Positions 1-6,848 of a stretch of 6,848 bases of DNA are shown one piece after another. This DNA is from a bacterium (GTDB taxonomy: Bacteria > Verrucomicrobiota > Verrucomicrobiae > Opitutales > Opitutaceae), in contig JAJXYI010000153.1 of assembly GCA_021780625.1 (NCBI GenBank), positions 1 through 6,848 on the forward strand. Direction: 5' to 3'. A program made the translations under genes and the position numbers. Position 1 is the first letter of the stretch. Each line of letters begins with the position of its first letter. Below the pieces are notes generated by a model. It saw nothing but the letters and a program-made list of their open reading frames with translations. It was not told the origin of the DNA and searched no databases.

Positions 1-2973
1 GGAGTCGACATTGAACGTCGTCGGCGAACCCGAGACCGTCACATTGCCCGTGAGCGTGCTGCTTCCTGAAGTCACGTGGATGCCGCCAATTCCGCCGTAT
101 CCAGTGCCGGCGACCGTGATGTTGTCGCTGACGGCGGCATTGTTGGTGAGCTCGAGCGTCGCACCGGAACTAACCGTAAACCCGTTTGCGTTCAGACTTC
201 CGAACGGATTCGCCACCGCGAGCTGGAGGATGCCGTTGTTCACATACACGCCGCCCGAGAATGAGGAGTTGGAATTGTTGAGGATCACGCGGCCCGCCCC
301 TGTGCCGTCCTTGATGAAGTTCGTCGATCCCGTGATATTGGCGTTCACCACCAGATTTCCCGATCCGGTCACGTCGAAGACCGTGTTGCGGCTGAGCTGC
401 AGCGTGGAGAAATTCAGCGTCTGCGTGTTGCTCGATTGCTGCTGGATGTAGGCGGCCACGCCTGAAGAGCCGCTGGACATCGTCAAGGTGCGCCCCGAAC
501 CATTGATCTGATACGAGATCGCATTCGTCGCAAAACGCAGGCCATTCACAGTTCGATTACCGCCCAGGTCCGGCGTTGTGTACTGTCCCTGGGTGCCATT
601 CGAGCCATCAAAGACCGCAACTGCCGTGGAGCTGTTGGGACGTCCGGCCGGGCTCCAGTCGCTGCTAGAATACCACGAGTTGCTCGTATTGCTGATCCAC
701 GTGTAGGTGTTTTGCACCGTCGGCGTGAGCAGGTATCCAGTGCCGTAGGACCCAAGGCTGGTGCTCGTACCAGACTCGGTCGCATTGCCGTAGCCAGAAA
801 TGTAGATGCTGCTGACGGTCTGGCCCTTGACCGTGCTGGCCAGCGTGTCCGTCCCGCTCTCGTAATTGTTGATGACGAGCGTGCCCGACTGGCTGGCAAT
901 GGTTCCGAATACGAAGCTGTTCGCCGTGCCTGTGGTGCCGAAATCGAGCGTGCCGTTGTTGAAGGAGAGATTGCCCACCTTCTGGGAATTTCCATTCAGA
1001 TTCAGTGTGCCGCCGGCGAGATTGAGCGAACTCGACTGGCTGAGAACGTCGTTGTTGTTCAGCTGGACCGTACCGGCGTTGACGGTCGTCGTGCCGGTGT
1101 AGGTGTTGGCGCCGGAGAGAATCAGGGTGCCCTGCCCCGTCATGTTAAGATTGCCCGCCGCGCCCGCACTCGCGCTGTTCTGGATCACGCCGGAGATGGT
1201 CGCGGTATTGCCAGAATCGACGTTCACCGTGAGCGTGCGACCTGTCGCGCTGCTGTCGGACAAATTCACCGTGCCCGACTGCGTCGCGTTGATCATGTTC
1301 AACGTGTGGTCGCCGCCCGTCAGAGTCAGCGTGCCGCTCGTGGTGATGTTTGAAACGGTCGTGTCGCCCTGGAGCGTCAGAATATTTCCAACCGTGTTGT
1401 TCGCCGTGGAGCTGAGCGTGCCGCCGTTGAGGGTGACCGCCCCGGTGCCGAGGGCGCTGTTATTGCCGACGGCCACCGTGCCGCCATTGATCGTCGTGCC
1501 GCCCGAATAAGTATTGCTGGCACCCAGCGATAACGTGCCAGTGTCGCTCTTGGTCAGCGAACCGGCGCCCGAAATCACGCCCGCAATCGAGGTCGCACCG
1601 GCGCCGTCGACGGTCACCGCGTTTCCATTGGTGGCCAGGTTGCCGTTCAGGTTTAGGGTCCCCGTCGAGCCGTTTTGGATTTCGAGGGCGTTCGCCGTGG
1701 TGATCCCCGCATTGATCGTGTGGGAGGTCGCATTGCCGTTGACGTTGGAGACCAGCAGTTGGGAGGTGCCAGTGCCGTTGGAATTAAACTGAAGCTGCCC
1801 GCCCGCCGAGCTGTTCACTGTGTAGCTGTAGGGTGAATCGATGGTCAGCGAGCGAATCGTCGGCGAATCGCTGCCGAGGTCCACCGTTTGGATGGACGTC
1901 GCGGAGATCGACGGATTCGCATTCGCCGCCGTGTTGTCGAGGCGAATGTCCGCGTAGGTCGGCGGGAGCGAATTCCAGTTCGACGCCGTTCCCCAAGAGT
2001 GGTCACCCGACGCGACCGCGCCACCGGTCCAGTAATTGGCGATCGAGGTGGAAATGGTGAGGTCGCGAATCTCGTGATAATCGTTCAAACCGCCCGTGCC
2101 GGCGCTAAATCCGAACGCAAGCTGGTTGGGACGCGTGTAGCTGGACAGGTCGAGCGACAGGACCAGGGTCGGAGCGCTGGTGGCCCCCTGTTGCAGGTAG
2201 ACGGAAAGCAGGTTCTGCGGAGTCAGCGAGATGATGACTTGGCGGAAATCCGCCCCGGTCTGATCCGGTCGTGTCGTCGCGTTGGCAATCGAGAGGCCAG
2301 GCGTCAGCGAGTTGGTGCCGCCCAAATACGAATAACCGCCAAAATATCCGGAGACGCCGTTGATCGTCTGGTAGCTGTTGGGATCGTAGGGGCCACGAAC
2401 GCCGATCGCCTGCGGGGTGAAGCCGGGGCCGCCGACGCGGCCTTCGGTCGGGTTGGCAAAGTTGCCATATTCGTCGAGACCGATCGCAAGATAACCACCC
2501 GCCAAGCCGCCGTGAGTTGTGTCCGCTCCCAGATTCGCATTCTTTTGCGCATAACCCAAGCTGCCGCCATAGGCACCAGGCGTGAACGTCGACCCCATCA
2601 CCGTCGGGTCGTACAAGAAGAACGTTAGGCCGTCCGCCCCTGACCCTCCCCAGGACGAATAGGTGAACTTGGCATACACCGTCGCACCAACCGCGTTGAA
2701 CGACTGATTGTAGGCGGCGTAAGTGGCCTCCGCATTCTGATTCTGCGTAAGTCGCAGCCATCCATTACCCGCCGTGTCGATACCACTCGCTGCCGTCAGC
2801 TGTGGGCTATACGTCCCGCTGTCCGCCCCCAAGGTCCAGCCTGACGCGTTTGAGTCGCGGAAGCTGTCTGTGACCGTTTGACCCACCACGCGGCCAGCAA
2901 AAAGACCCAGTAACGCCAAGAGTGGCAGCCACGGGGTATTGCGTCGATACTTGGATCTGTGGAATCGATCCAT
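1..2973 (-). CDS. Secreted lectin-like / autotransporter-associated beta-strand repeat protein (5' part, runs off left edge)
   Basis: The frame is open for 991 codons from the ATG at 2973-2971 to the window edge, so the C-terminus (perhaps a PEP-CTERM sorting signal or an autotransporter barrel) is not visible. Residues 1-31 form a signal peptide: a basic start (MDRFHRSKYRR), a Leu-rich core, and likely cleavage after RVVG. Residues about 32-308 resemble a concanavalin-A/legume-lectin-like beta sandwich, with the typical ADGLTFFL (113-120) and GLDEYGNF (165-172) segments. From about residue 311 the chain is rich in Gly, Asn, Thr and Ser, with beta-strand repeats of the autotransporter-associated type (TIGR02601/PF12951-like). 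The clearest are near residues 465-507 (NTYSGGTTINGGT), 608-646 (ANTYTGTTTVNAGT) and 870-928 (FSGGVYVNNGILQL). Related family members are exported and thought to be surface or matrix proteins; adhesion or glycan binding is inferred. A possible Shine-Dalgarno, GAGGTGG (2987-2993), lies 13 bases upstream, rather far. Confidence 0.92.
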   Translation of the reverse strand, partial: MDRFHRSKYRRNTPWLPLLALLGLFAGRVVGQTVTDSFRDSNASGWTLGADSGTYSPQLTAASGIDTAGNGWLRLTQNQNAEATYAAYNQSFNAVGATVYAKFTYSSWGGSGADGLTFFLYDPTVMGSTFTPGAYGGSLGYAQKNANLGADTTHGGLAGGYLAIGLDEYGNFANPTEGRVGGPGFTPQAIGVRGPYDPNSYQTINGVSGYFGGYSYLGGTNSLTPGLSIANATTRPDQTGADFRQVIISLTPQNLLSVYLQQGATSAPTLVLSLDLSSYTRPNQLAFGFSAGTGGLNDYHEIRDLTISTSIANYWTGGAVASGDHSWGTASNWNSLPPTYADIRLDNTAANANPSISATSIQTVDLGSDSPTIRSLTIDSPYSYTVNSSAGGQLQFNSNGTGTSQLLVSNVNGNATSHTINAGITTANALEIQNGSTGTLNLNGNLATNGNAVTVDGAGATSIAGVISGAGSLTKSDTGTLSLGASNTYSGGTTINGGTVAVGNNSALGTGAVTLNGGTLSSTANNTVGNILTLQGDTTVSNITTSGTLTLTGGDHTLNMINATQSGTVNLSDSSATGRTLTVNVDSGNTATISGVIQNSASAGAAGNLNMTGQGTLILSGANTYTGTTTVNAGTVQLNNNDVLSQSSSLNLAGGTLNLNGNSQKVGNLSFNNGTLDFGTTGTANSFVFGTIASQSGTLVINNYESGTDTLASTVKGQTVSSIYISGYGNATESGTSTSLGSYGTGYLLTPTVQNTYTWISNTSNSWYSSSDWSPAGRPNSSTAVAVFDGSNGTQGQYTTPDLGGNRTVNGLRFATNAISYQINGSGRTLTMSSGSSGVAAYIQQQSSNTQTLNFSTLQLSRNTVFDVTGSGNLVVNANITGSTNFIKDGTGAGRVILNNSNSSFSGGVYVNNGILQLAVANPFGSLNANGFTVSSGATLELTNNAAVSDNITVAGTGYGGIGGIHVTSGSSTLTGNVTVSGSPTTFNVDS

Positions 2974-2986
2974 GGAGAAGCTGAAG

Positions 2987-2993
2987 CCACCTC
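2987..2993 (-). promoter_or_regulatory. Possible ribosome binding site of the lectin-like repeat gene
   Basis: GAGGTGG on the minus strand ends 13 bases before the ATG at 2973. The spacing is longer than the usual 5-9 bases, so it may be weak. It supports the chosen start, because the signal peptide begins there and no better in-frame start is visible nearby. Confidence 0.35.
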
Positions 2994-3033
2994 TAATCTG
3001 CAAGCCCCTTTCAGAGGGTCAATAGTCAATCTC

Positions 3034-3063
3034 CCTAGGCGTTTCTAGGTATAAATACCTAGG
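3034..3063. promoter_or_regulatory. Palindrome with extra half-site: candidate operator upstream of the lectin-like repeat gene
   Basis: A perfect inverted repeat, CTAGGTAT (3045-3052), AA, ATACCTAG (3055-3062), lies 71 bases upstream of the start codon at 2973. A further CCTAGG copy occurs at 3034-3039, its centre about 10 bases from the nearest CTAGG arm, roughly one helical turn. Paired arms plus a phased extra half-site are typical of a dimeric regulator site. The arm TAGGTAT fits the loose TRGGY core known for GerE/LuxR-type helix-turn-helix proteins, but assignment to that family is speculation. TTGACC (3017-3022) or TTGACT (3024-3029) could be a -35 box just downstream, but no convincing -10 hexamer follows. 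The palindrome is not followed by a U-tract, so it is unlikely to be a terminator. Confidence 0.45.
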
Positions 3064-3080
3064 TTTTCCCGCTTAAGATA

Positions 3081-3109
3081 AAAAAGCGCCGCGTTTTAGG
3101 CGGCGCTTT
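3081..3109 (-). terminator. Intrinsic terminator of the aldose 1-epimerase gene
   Basis: A 10-bp perfect stem (AAAGCGCCGC at 3083-3092 with GCGGCGCTTT at 3100-3109) closes a 7-base loop. In the minus direction it begins 29 bases after the epimerase stop codon and is followed by a run of T (TTTTT TAT), as expected for Rho-independent termination. On the plus strand there are only three T after the stem, so it acts mainly for minus-strand transcription. It separates the epimerase from the downstream lectin-like repeat gene, which therefore probably has its own promoter between here and 2973. Confidence 0.85.
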
Positions 3110-3138
3110 GGTCGAAATCGGACTCTTTCAGCCGGCGC

Positions 3139-4278
3139 TTACTTCGCCACAGACATACGAAACATGATCGTCTGGTGGTAAGTCTGGCCGGGCTTCAGCT
3201 CGGTCGAGGGGAACTGGGGCTGATTCGGCGAATCCGGGAAGTGCTGGGGCTCCATGCAGAAGCCCATGCGGTACTTGTACACCACTCCGTACTTGCCGGT
3301 CAGCGTGCCATCCAGGAAGTTGCCGGTGTAGAACTGGAGTCCGGGCTGCGTGGTATAAACCTCAAGCACACGGCCATTTGTGGGATCCTCGACACGGGCG
3401 GCCAGACTGAGCTCGCCGGGGTGCTTCTTATTCAGCACCCAGTTGAAATCATAGCCGCCGGCATACTTGAGCTGTTGGTTGTCCTCGTTGATCCGAGCGC
3501 CGATGGCAGTCGGATGGGTGAAGTCCATCGGGGTGCCTTTCACGGGCTCCAGGACGCCGGTCGGGATCAGAGCCGCGTCGATTGGGGTGAATTTGTCGGC
3601 ATTCAGATACACAATGTCGTCGAGAATCGTGCCCTTGCCGGCGAGATTGAAGTAAGAGTGCTGCGTCAGGTTGAGGACCGTCGGCATGTCCGTCGTCGCG
3701 GTGTAATCGACGCGCAGGGCGTTGTCGCTGGTCAGCGTATAGACGACCTTGACGTTAAGGTTGCCGGGATAGCCCTCCTCACCGTCGTGACTGAGATAGG
3801 TGAGCTCAAGCGCGGGCTGGTCGCCGGCGATCATCGTGGGGGTCCAGACGACCTTGTTGAAACCAACGACGCCGCCATGGAGCGTGTTCGGCGGATTGTT
3901 GATGGCCAGCGTGTAGGTCTTGCCCTCGAGGGTGAACTGACCCTTCGCGATGCGGTTGCCATACCGGCCGATCAGCGCGCCGATGTAGGTGGTCGACGTC
4001 TCGTAGGGCCCGACTGAGTCGAACCCGAGCACGACATCGCCCATCTTGCCGTTGCGATCAGGCACGATGAAATGGGTGACCACGCCTCCAAAATTAGAGA
4101 TCTGGACCTCGACGCCATTGGCATTTCGCAACGTGAAGAGCGAAATCGGGGTGCCATTCTGCGTCGTGCCCCAGGGTTGTGAGGTGATGCTGCCTCCTGC
4201 GGAAGCAGCGGCGGCTTGGGAGGATGCGATGCTCATGCTGACACCAATCAGAAAAAGAAAGCGGCGGAACGGAAGCAT
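3139..4278 (-). CDS. galM: Exported aldose 1-epimerase (mutarotase)
   Basis: The enzyme interconverts the alpha and beta anomers of aldoses such as galactose and glucose. The 379-residue product has the family's full length plus an N-terminal signal peptide (basic MLPFRR, hydrophobic FLFLIGVSMSI, Ala-rich cleavage region around residues 20-27), so it probably acts in the periplasm or outside the cell rather than in the cytoplasm. All hallmark residues are visible: GRYGNRI (104-110), His134 in NTLHGG, the catalytic-acid His207 in TQHSYFNL, Asp277 in GGYDFNW, and the catalytic-base Glu343 in CMEPQHFPDSPN. The start at 4278 gives a complete signal peptide. No Shine-Dalgarno is evident, and Met15 is a less likely alternative because it would shorten the signal. 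The gene lies 134 bases after the transglutaminase-like gene and ends in a strong terminator. The family assignment is firm; the true sugar substrate is unknown. Confidence 0.95.
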   Translation of the reverse strand: MLPFRRFLFLIGVSMSIASSQAAAASAGGSITSQPWGTTQNGTPISLFTLRNANGVEVQISNFGGVVTHFIVPDRNGKMGDVVLGFDSVGPYETSTTYIGALIGRYGNRIAKGQFTLEGKTYTLAINNPPNTLHGGVVGFNKVVWTPTMIAGDQPALELTYLSHDGEEGYPGNLNVKVVYTLTSDNALRVDYTATTDMPTVLNLTQHSYFNLAGKGTILDDIVYLNADKFTPIDAALIPTGVLEPVKGTPMDFTHPTAIGARINEDNQQLKYAGGYDFNWVLNKKHPGELSLAARVEDPTNGRVLEVYTTQPGLQFYTGNFLDGTLTGKYGVVYKYRMGFCMEPQHFPDSPNQPQFPSTELKPGQTYHQTIMFRMSVAK

Positions 4279-4412
4279 AGAATAAGGCTGGGTTGGGGAG
4301 TTTCGCCCTCCTGGGGAGAGGGCTCGGTTGGGAGTGTTAAGGTTGAAAACCCGATGCGGCGGGGGTCAATGCGCACCCCGTTGTACCGTAATGCTCGGGC
4401 CGTGACGCGCGG
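4279..4412. other. Intergenic gap between the transglutaminase-like gene and galM
   Basis: This 134-base stretch has no coding sequence and no clear intrinsic terminator. It contains an inverted repeat, GCCCTC (4305-4310) and GAGGGC (4318-4323) with a 7-base loop, in the galM leader. At its right end is part of a 7-bp hairpin that overlaps the preceding stop codon. A TTGACC (4364-4369, minus strand) could be a -35 box for galM, but I find no good -10 hexamer at the right distance. Transcription may read through from upstream or start here; the sequence does not decide it. Confidence 0.5.
4305..4323. repeat. Small GC-rich inverted repeat in the galM leader
   Basis: GCCCTC and GAGGGC form a 6-bp stem with a 7-base loop, 27-45 bases before the galM start. 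The surrounding CCCTCTCCCC/AGGAGGGC character resembles dispersed REP-like palindromes of many GC-rich genomes. No T-run follows on either strand, which argues against a terminator. Function unknown. Confidence 0.35.
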
Positions 4413-4418
4413 TCACGG
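4400..4418. other. Hairpin overlapping the stop codon of the transglutaminase-like gene
   Basis: CCGTGAC (4400-4406) pairs with GTCACGG (4412-4418) around a 5-base loop. The gene's TGA (4415-4413) lies inside the stem. There is no U-tract beyond it in the minus direction, so it is at best a weak or Rho-assisted end or an mRNA-stabilising hairpin. Confidence 0.35.
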
Positions 4419-6242
4419 GGTCGCCCGAACCCGCCGCTCAAGAGCGTCGAAATCCATGGCAAGCGGCGTCTCCGGGACGACATGCATGACGGCCCGTGCC
4501 CGTTCGAGCGCCCTGCGTGCCTCGGGAATACGGCCCTTCAATACGAGGTGTTCCACGAAGACGCGGACAACCTGGTCGAACAGCACCGCGCCGCCGTCGG
4601 GCCCGTACCGGTCGACGACCCGATTGTAGTCTCCAATCTGAGACACGAAATCCCGCCGGTCGAAGTCGGAGGCGAGTTTAAGGGCGGCCTCGCGAATAGC
4701 GAGGTCGGCGCGCCGCCCGCCGTAAGCGCGGATGAACTCGGCCTGCATATGGTCAGCGCGGCTGGTTTCGCCCCGCGCGCGCAGGCTCGCCACGAGCAGG
4801 TCGTTGAAACGCGATTCCAGATCCGGGTAACGGCGGAATGCATGACAGGCCCGTCCCAGGATGACCTCCGTCGCCGCGGGAGGATCGCCCCGGCGCCGCG
4901 AGGCGTCGAGCAGTACCTGCCAGGCCGCGAGGTTCCGATCCTCCGAACGCAGCGCGTCCTCGGCAGCGTCGACCGCCTGCCGGTCGTCGCCGGAGTTGAG
5001 AAAGGCGCGCGCGAAATCGGACTGGATCCGCGATCGGCGCGTCGAGGCAAGCCGCTGGAACCGCTCGCTCAGGAAACGGATTTCGTGATCCGTCATCCAT
5101 CCCCAGGTCTGGGGATCGATCGCCCGGCCGGTCACGAGGCGTTGCTCCGCATACCGGCCTCCGTCCAGCCTCCAGCGTCCGTCTCCGTCCAGATACCCGA
5201 ACCAGGCGTGCCGCCCGTCCATCCCGGCGCCCATGAACAGGAGCGTCGGCACGCCCCTGGCCTTCCCAACCTCGCAGGCGAAGTACGCCTGATCCACGCA
5301 GATCCCCCCGCGGCCGAGGATCAGGGGAAGCGAGTAGTGGTCCCCGGGCCAGACCGCGCGTCCGGTCTGCAGGCGTTCGACGCGGTAGGGAACCATCGAA
5401 TACACCTTGTCGAGGTGTGCCAACGGCTCGTCCACCACCTTCTGCGCCCAGGTCAGCTCGTCGAAGGGAGCCGCCGCATCCACGACGAACTTCAATTCGT
5501 CCGCGCCCAGGCGCTTCAGGGGCTGGTAGCAGCGGCCCGCTCGGTCCTGGGCCACGAAGAACCGGAATGTGGCCAGGGCGTCGGGCCACTTGCGCGGAAG
5601 CGCCGCCGGACTCACCTGGCCGTGCGGCCACCACGGCGGCGGAGCCGTGTCGTGCACGACCGCGATCGCAATCGCCAGGTTCCGGTAGGCCCGGAAATCA
5701 TCCGGATCACCGTCGTGAAGTCGCCCGAGGATCGTCAACACCCCGGGCGGATAATCGAAGGGACTCAGTTGGGCGAAGAAGGCATCGAGAAACGCCGGAT
5801 CGCCTGCGAGTCCGGCCTGGGCGGCCGGGGACAGGCGCGCCGACAGGGCCACTCCGCGCCTGATCTCGTAGCTCCGCGGCAGATTGGGATGCGCGAGTCC
5901 GGCAGACTCGATGCCGTGTATCCACGTTTCCACCGCACTCGTCTCCGGCTCGCCGAGCAGTGCCGCCCAGCGTGCGAGATTAAGCCACGCCCTGGCCGAC
6001 TCCAGGTTGCCCGTCGCATACGCCTCGAAGGCGGCTGTCCGGAGTCCGGGGGCCACCGCCGCCCAGCCGTCGCTGCGCGCGGCCTCCACGACCTGTTCGA
6101 CCCGCTGGTCCGATGGCGACGCCTGCAGCTCACCGGCCGGCACCGTCTCCGCTGGACCGGCCTGAAGCCGGAGCACGACGCACACCCACCAGACGGCGAG
6201 GTACGTCCTCCGGAGCTTTCGATGGTTCGGATTCAGGACCAT
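4413..6242 (-). CDS. Exported transglutaminase-like protein with C-terminal helical (TPR-like) region
   Basis: This 609-residue protein has an N-terminal signal peptide: basic NHRKLRR, hydrophobic TYLAVWWVCVVL, likely cleavage near QAGPA (residue 31). Residues about 32-255 are Ala/Leu-rich and probably helical, without a domain I can name. Residues about 260-400 look like a transglutaminase-like (papain-fold) core, with candidate nucleophile Cys315 in GGICVDQAYF, His345 in GRHAWFGYL and Asp360 in WRLDGGRY, in the right order and spacing for a Cys-His-Asp triad. Residues about 400-590 are helical with TPR-like character (for example DDRQAVDAAEDALRS, then RIPEARRALERARAV). Bacterial members of the fold include proteases and amidases as well as cross-linking enzymes, so the reaction is open. 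The frame stays open to 6839, but that part lies over recJ in another frame. The ATG at 6242 is 31 bases after the recJ stop and begins the signal peptide; no Shine-Dalgarno is seen. Confidence 0.85.
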   Translation of the reverse strand: MVLNPNHRKLRRTYLAVWWVCVVLRLQAGPAETVPAGELQASPSDQRVEQVVEAARSDGWAAVAPGLRTAAFEAYATGNLESARAWLNLARWAALLGEPETSAVETWIHGIESAGLAHPNLPRSYEIRRGVALSARLSPAAQAGLAGDPAFLDAFFAQLSPFDYPPGVLTILGRLHDGDPDDFRAYRNLAIAIAVVHDTAPPPWWPHGQVSPAALPRKWPDALATFRFFVAQDRAGRCYQPLKRLGADELKFVVDAAAPFDELTWAQKVVDEPLAHLDKVYSMVPYRVERLQTGRAVWPGDHYSLPLILGRGGICVDQAYFACEVGKARGVPTLLFMGAGMDGRHAWFGYLDGDGRWRLDGGRYAEQRLVTGRAIDPQTWGWMTDHEIRFLSERFQRLASTRRSRIQSDFARAFLNSGDDRQAVDAAEDALRSEDRNLAAWQVLLDASRRRGDPPAATEVILGRACHAFRRYPDLESRFNDLLVASLRARGETSRADHMQAEFIRAYGGRRADLAIREAALKLASDFDRRDFVSQIGDYNRVVDRYGPDGGAVLFDQVVRVFVEHLVLKGRIPEARRALERARAVMHVVPETPLAMDFDALERRVRATP

Positions 6243-6273
6243 GCACGGACGCTGCCGCGCAGGGCGCGGGATT

Positions 6274-6848
6274 TCAACGCCGCGCCTCGCCAGGATCCTC
6301 GGCGGGCCGCCAGTCGACGAGCTCGAGCTGGAGCAGTTTCCGGTCGTTGAAATAGTTCCAGGTAAGCTCCACCGCGAGGTCCACGGGGCGCCCCACCGGG
6401 GGCACTCGATGCGCGAATTTCCACGCCACACCGTGCAGTCGCCGGCCGCGCGCATCCTCGAAATGGAACCGAAAATGCGCCTGCTTGAACACCTCGGGTG
6501 CCTGCCGGAAGACGACGCCGCGGATGCCGAAGACGGGTTCAGGATTTCCCTGGCCAAAGGGATGCAGCGCGTCGAGCTCCTCCATCTGGCGCTCGCGGAT
6601 TTGCTCGGGGAGCAGCCACGCGGAGATCGTGATCTCGCGTTCGGCGATCCCACCGCCCGTGGCGTCCGCCACGGCCTTGGCAAACCGGACCCGGAAGGAT
6701 TCCACATGCTCCCGCGGGATGGCCACGCCGACAGCCATCGGATGCCCGCCCCAGCTCGTGAGATTCTCGCAGCAGGTTCCCAGGATCTCGACGAGGTTGA
6801 GCCCGTCGATGCTCCGGCCCGATCCCTTCGCGAGCTCACCCTCGTTGC
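6274..6848 (-). CDS. recJ: Single-stranded-DNA-specific exonuclease RecJ (C-terminal 190 residues; 5' end beyond the right edge)
   Basis: RecJ degrades single-stranded DNA 5' to 3' in recombinational and mismatch repair in the cytoplasm. The window begins inside the gene (first full codon 6846-6844) and shows the end of the DHHA1 domain with GSGRSIDGLNL (fragment residues 8-18) and GGHPMAVGV (33-41). A linker follows, then the OB-fold region with the family signature LHPFGQGNPEPVFGIRG (94-110) and a C-terminus ending EARR before the TGA at 6276-6274. The catalytic DHH domain lies outside the window. The frame continues upstream of the Met at 6738 without a break, so that Met is internal and not the start. 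The transglutaminase-like gene follows 31 bases downstream in the same direction, compatible with co-transcription, though a functional link to DNA repair is not implied. Confidence 0.95.
   Translation of the reverse strand, partial: NEGELAKGSGRSIDGLNLVEILGTCCENLTSWGGHPMAVGVAIPREHVESFRVRFAKAVADATGGGIAEREITISAWLLPEQIRERQMEELDALHPFGQGNPEPVFGIRGVVFRQAPEVFKQAHFRFHFEDARGRRLHGVAWKFAHRVPPVGRPVDLAVELTWNYFNDRKLLQLELVDWRPAEDPGEARR

Noticed and set aside
1888..2628. Plus-strand open frame of 246 codons, and many shorter ones across 11-1792
   Set aside because: They are antisense shadows of the continuous 991-codon minus-strand frame, which has a signal peptide, a lectin-like domain and beta-strand repeats.
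2105..2761. Minus-strand frame of 218 codons within the lectin-like domain
   Set aside because: It is out of frame with the long gene and its product is Arg/Cys/Trp-rich with no domain; it is a frame shadow.
3175..4017. A 280-codon open frame on the plus strand, opposite galM
   Set aside because: The sense strand encodes a firmly identified aldose 1-epimerase; the antisense product has no recognisable features.
4400..4418. Hairpin at the end of the transglutaminase-like gene as an intrinsic terminator
   Set aside because: No U-tract follows the stem in the direction of transcription, and the stem contains the stop codon, so it is listed only as a hairpin.
4482..6350. A 622-codon open frame on the plus strand, opposite the transglutaminase-like gene
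   Set aside because: It lies antisense to a gene with a signal peptide and recognisable catalytic motifs, has no recognisable domain itself and is rich in Arg, Pro and Gly, as expected when a GC-rich gene is read on its complementary strand.
6274..6738. A separate short gene of 154 codons starting at 6738
   Set aside because: The same frame continues upstream to the window edge with conserved RecJ sequence (GSGRS, GGHP), so the Met is internal to recJ.
6243..6839. Upstream extension of the transglutaminase-like frame to a Met at 6839
   Set aside because: This part overlaps recJ in a different frame and reads as low-complexity Ser/Arg/Pro sequence. The clear RecJ motifs are in the other frame, and the signal peptide begins at 6242.

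Overview
This is a GC-rich window with every supportable gene on the minus strand. In transcription order (right to left) it holds the 3' end of recJ, an exported transglutaminase-like protein with a helical-repeat tail, an exported aldose 1-epimerase (galM family), and the first 991 codons of a very large secreted beta-strand-repeat protein that runs off the left edge. The combination of autotransporter-associated beta-strand repeats joined to a legume-lectin-like domain, start codons with weak or absent Shine-Dalgarno sequences, and high GC suggests Verrucomicrobiota, plausibly Opitutaceae. That placement is an inference from gene types, not from a marker gene.

Layout. 6274-6848: C-terminal 190 residues of the single-strand-specific exonuclease RecJ, a conserved cytoplasmic repair enzyme. 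4413-6242: a 609-residue exported protein, with a Cys-His-Asp transglutaminase-like core in the middle, starting 31 bases after recJ. 4279-4412: a 134-base gap with two small GC-rich hairpins and no convincing terminator. 3139-4278: a 379-residue aldose 1-epimerase with a signal peptide and all expected catalytic residues. 2974-3138: a 165-base gap with a good intrinsic terminator for the epimerase, then an AT-centred palindrome with an extra half-site, which is a candidate operator for the next gene. 1-2973: the N-terminal part of the lectin-like/beta-strand-repeat protein.

Working together. The three genes downstream of recJ all encode predicted exported proteins, and two of them (epimerase and lectin-like adhesin) concern sugars, so an envelope or extracellular carbohydrate theme is possible. 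However, the terminator separates the epimerase from the repeat protein, and nothing shows that they act in one pathway. I see no mobile element, CRISPR array, tRNA, rRNA or defence system. No obviously new system is evident. The most useful leads are the palindromic operator candidate, the repeated tryptophan-motif modules in the large protein, and the unnamed transglutaminase-like family.
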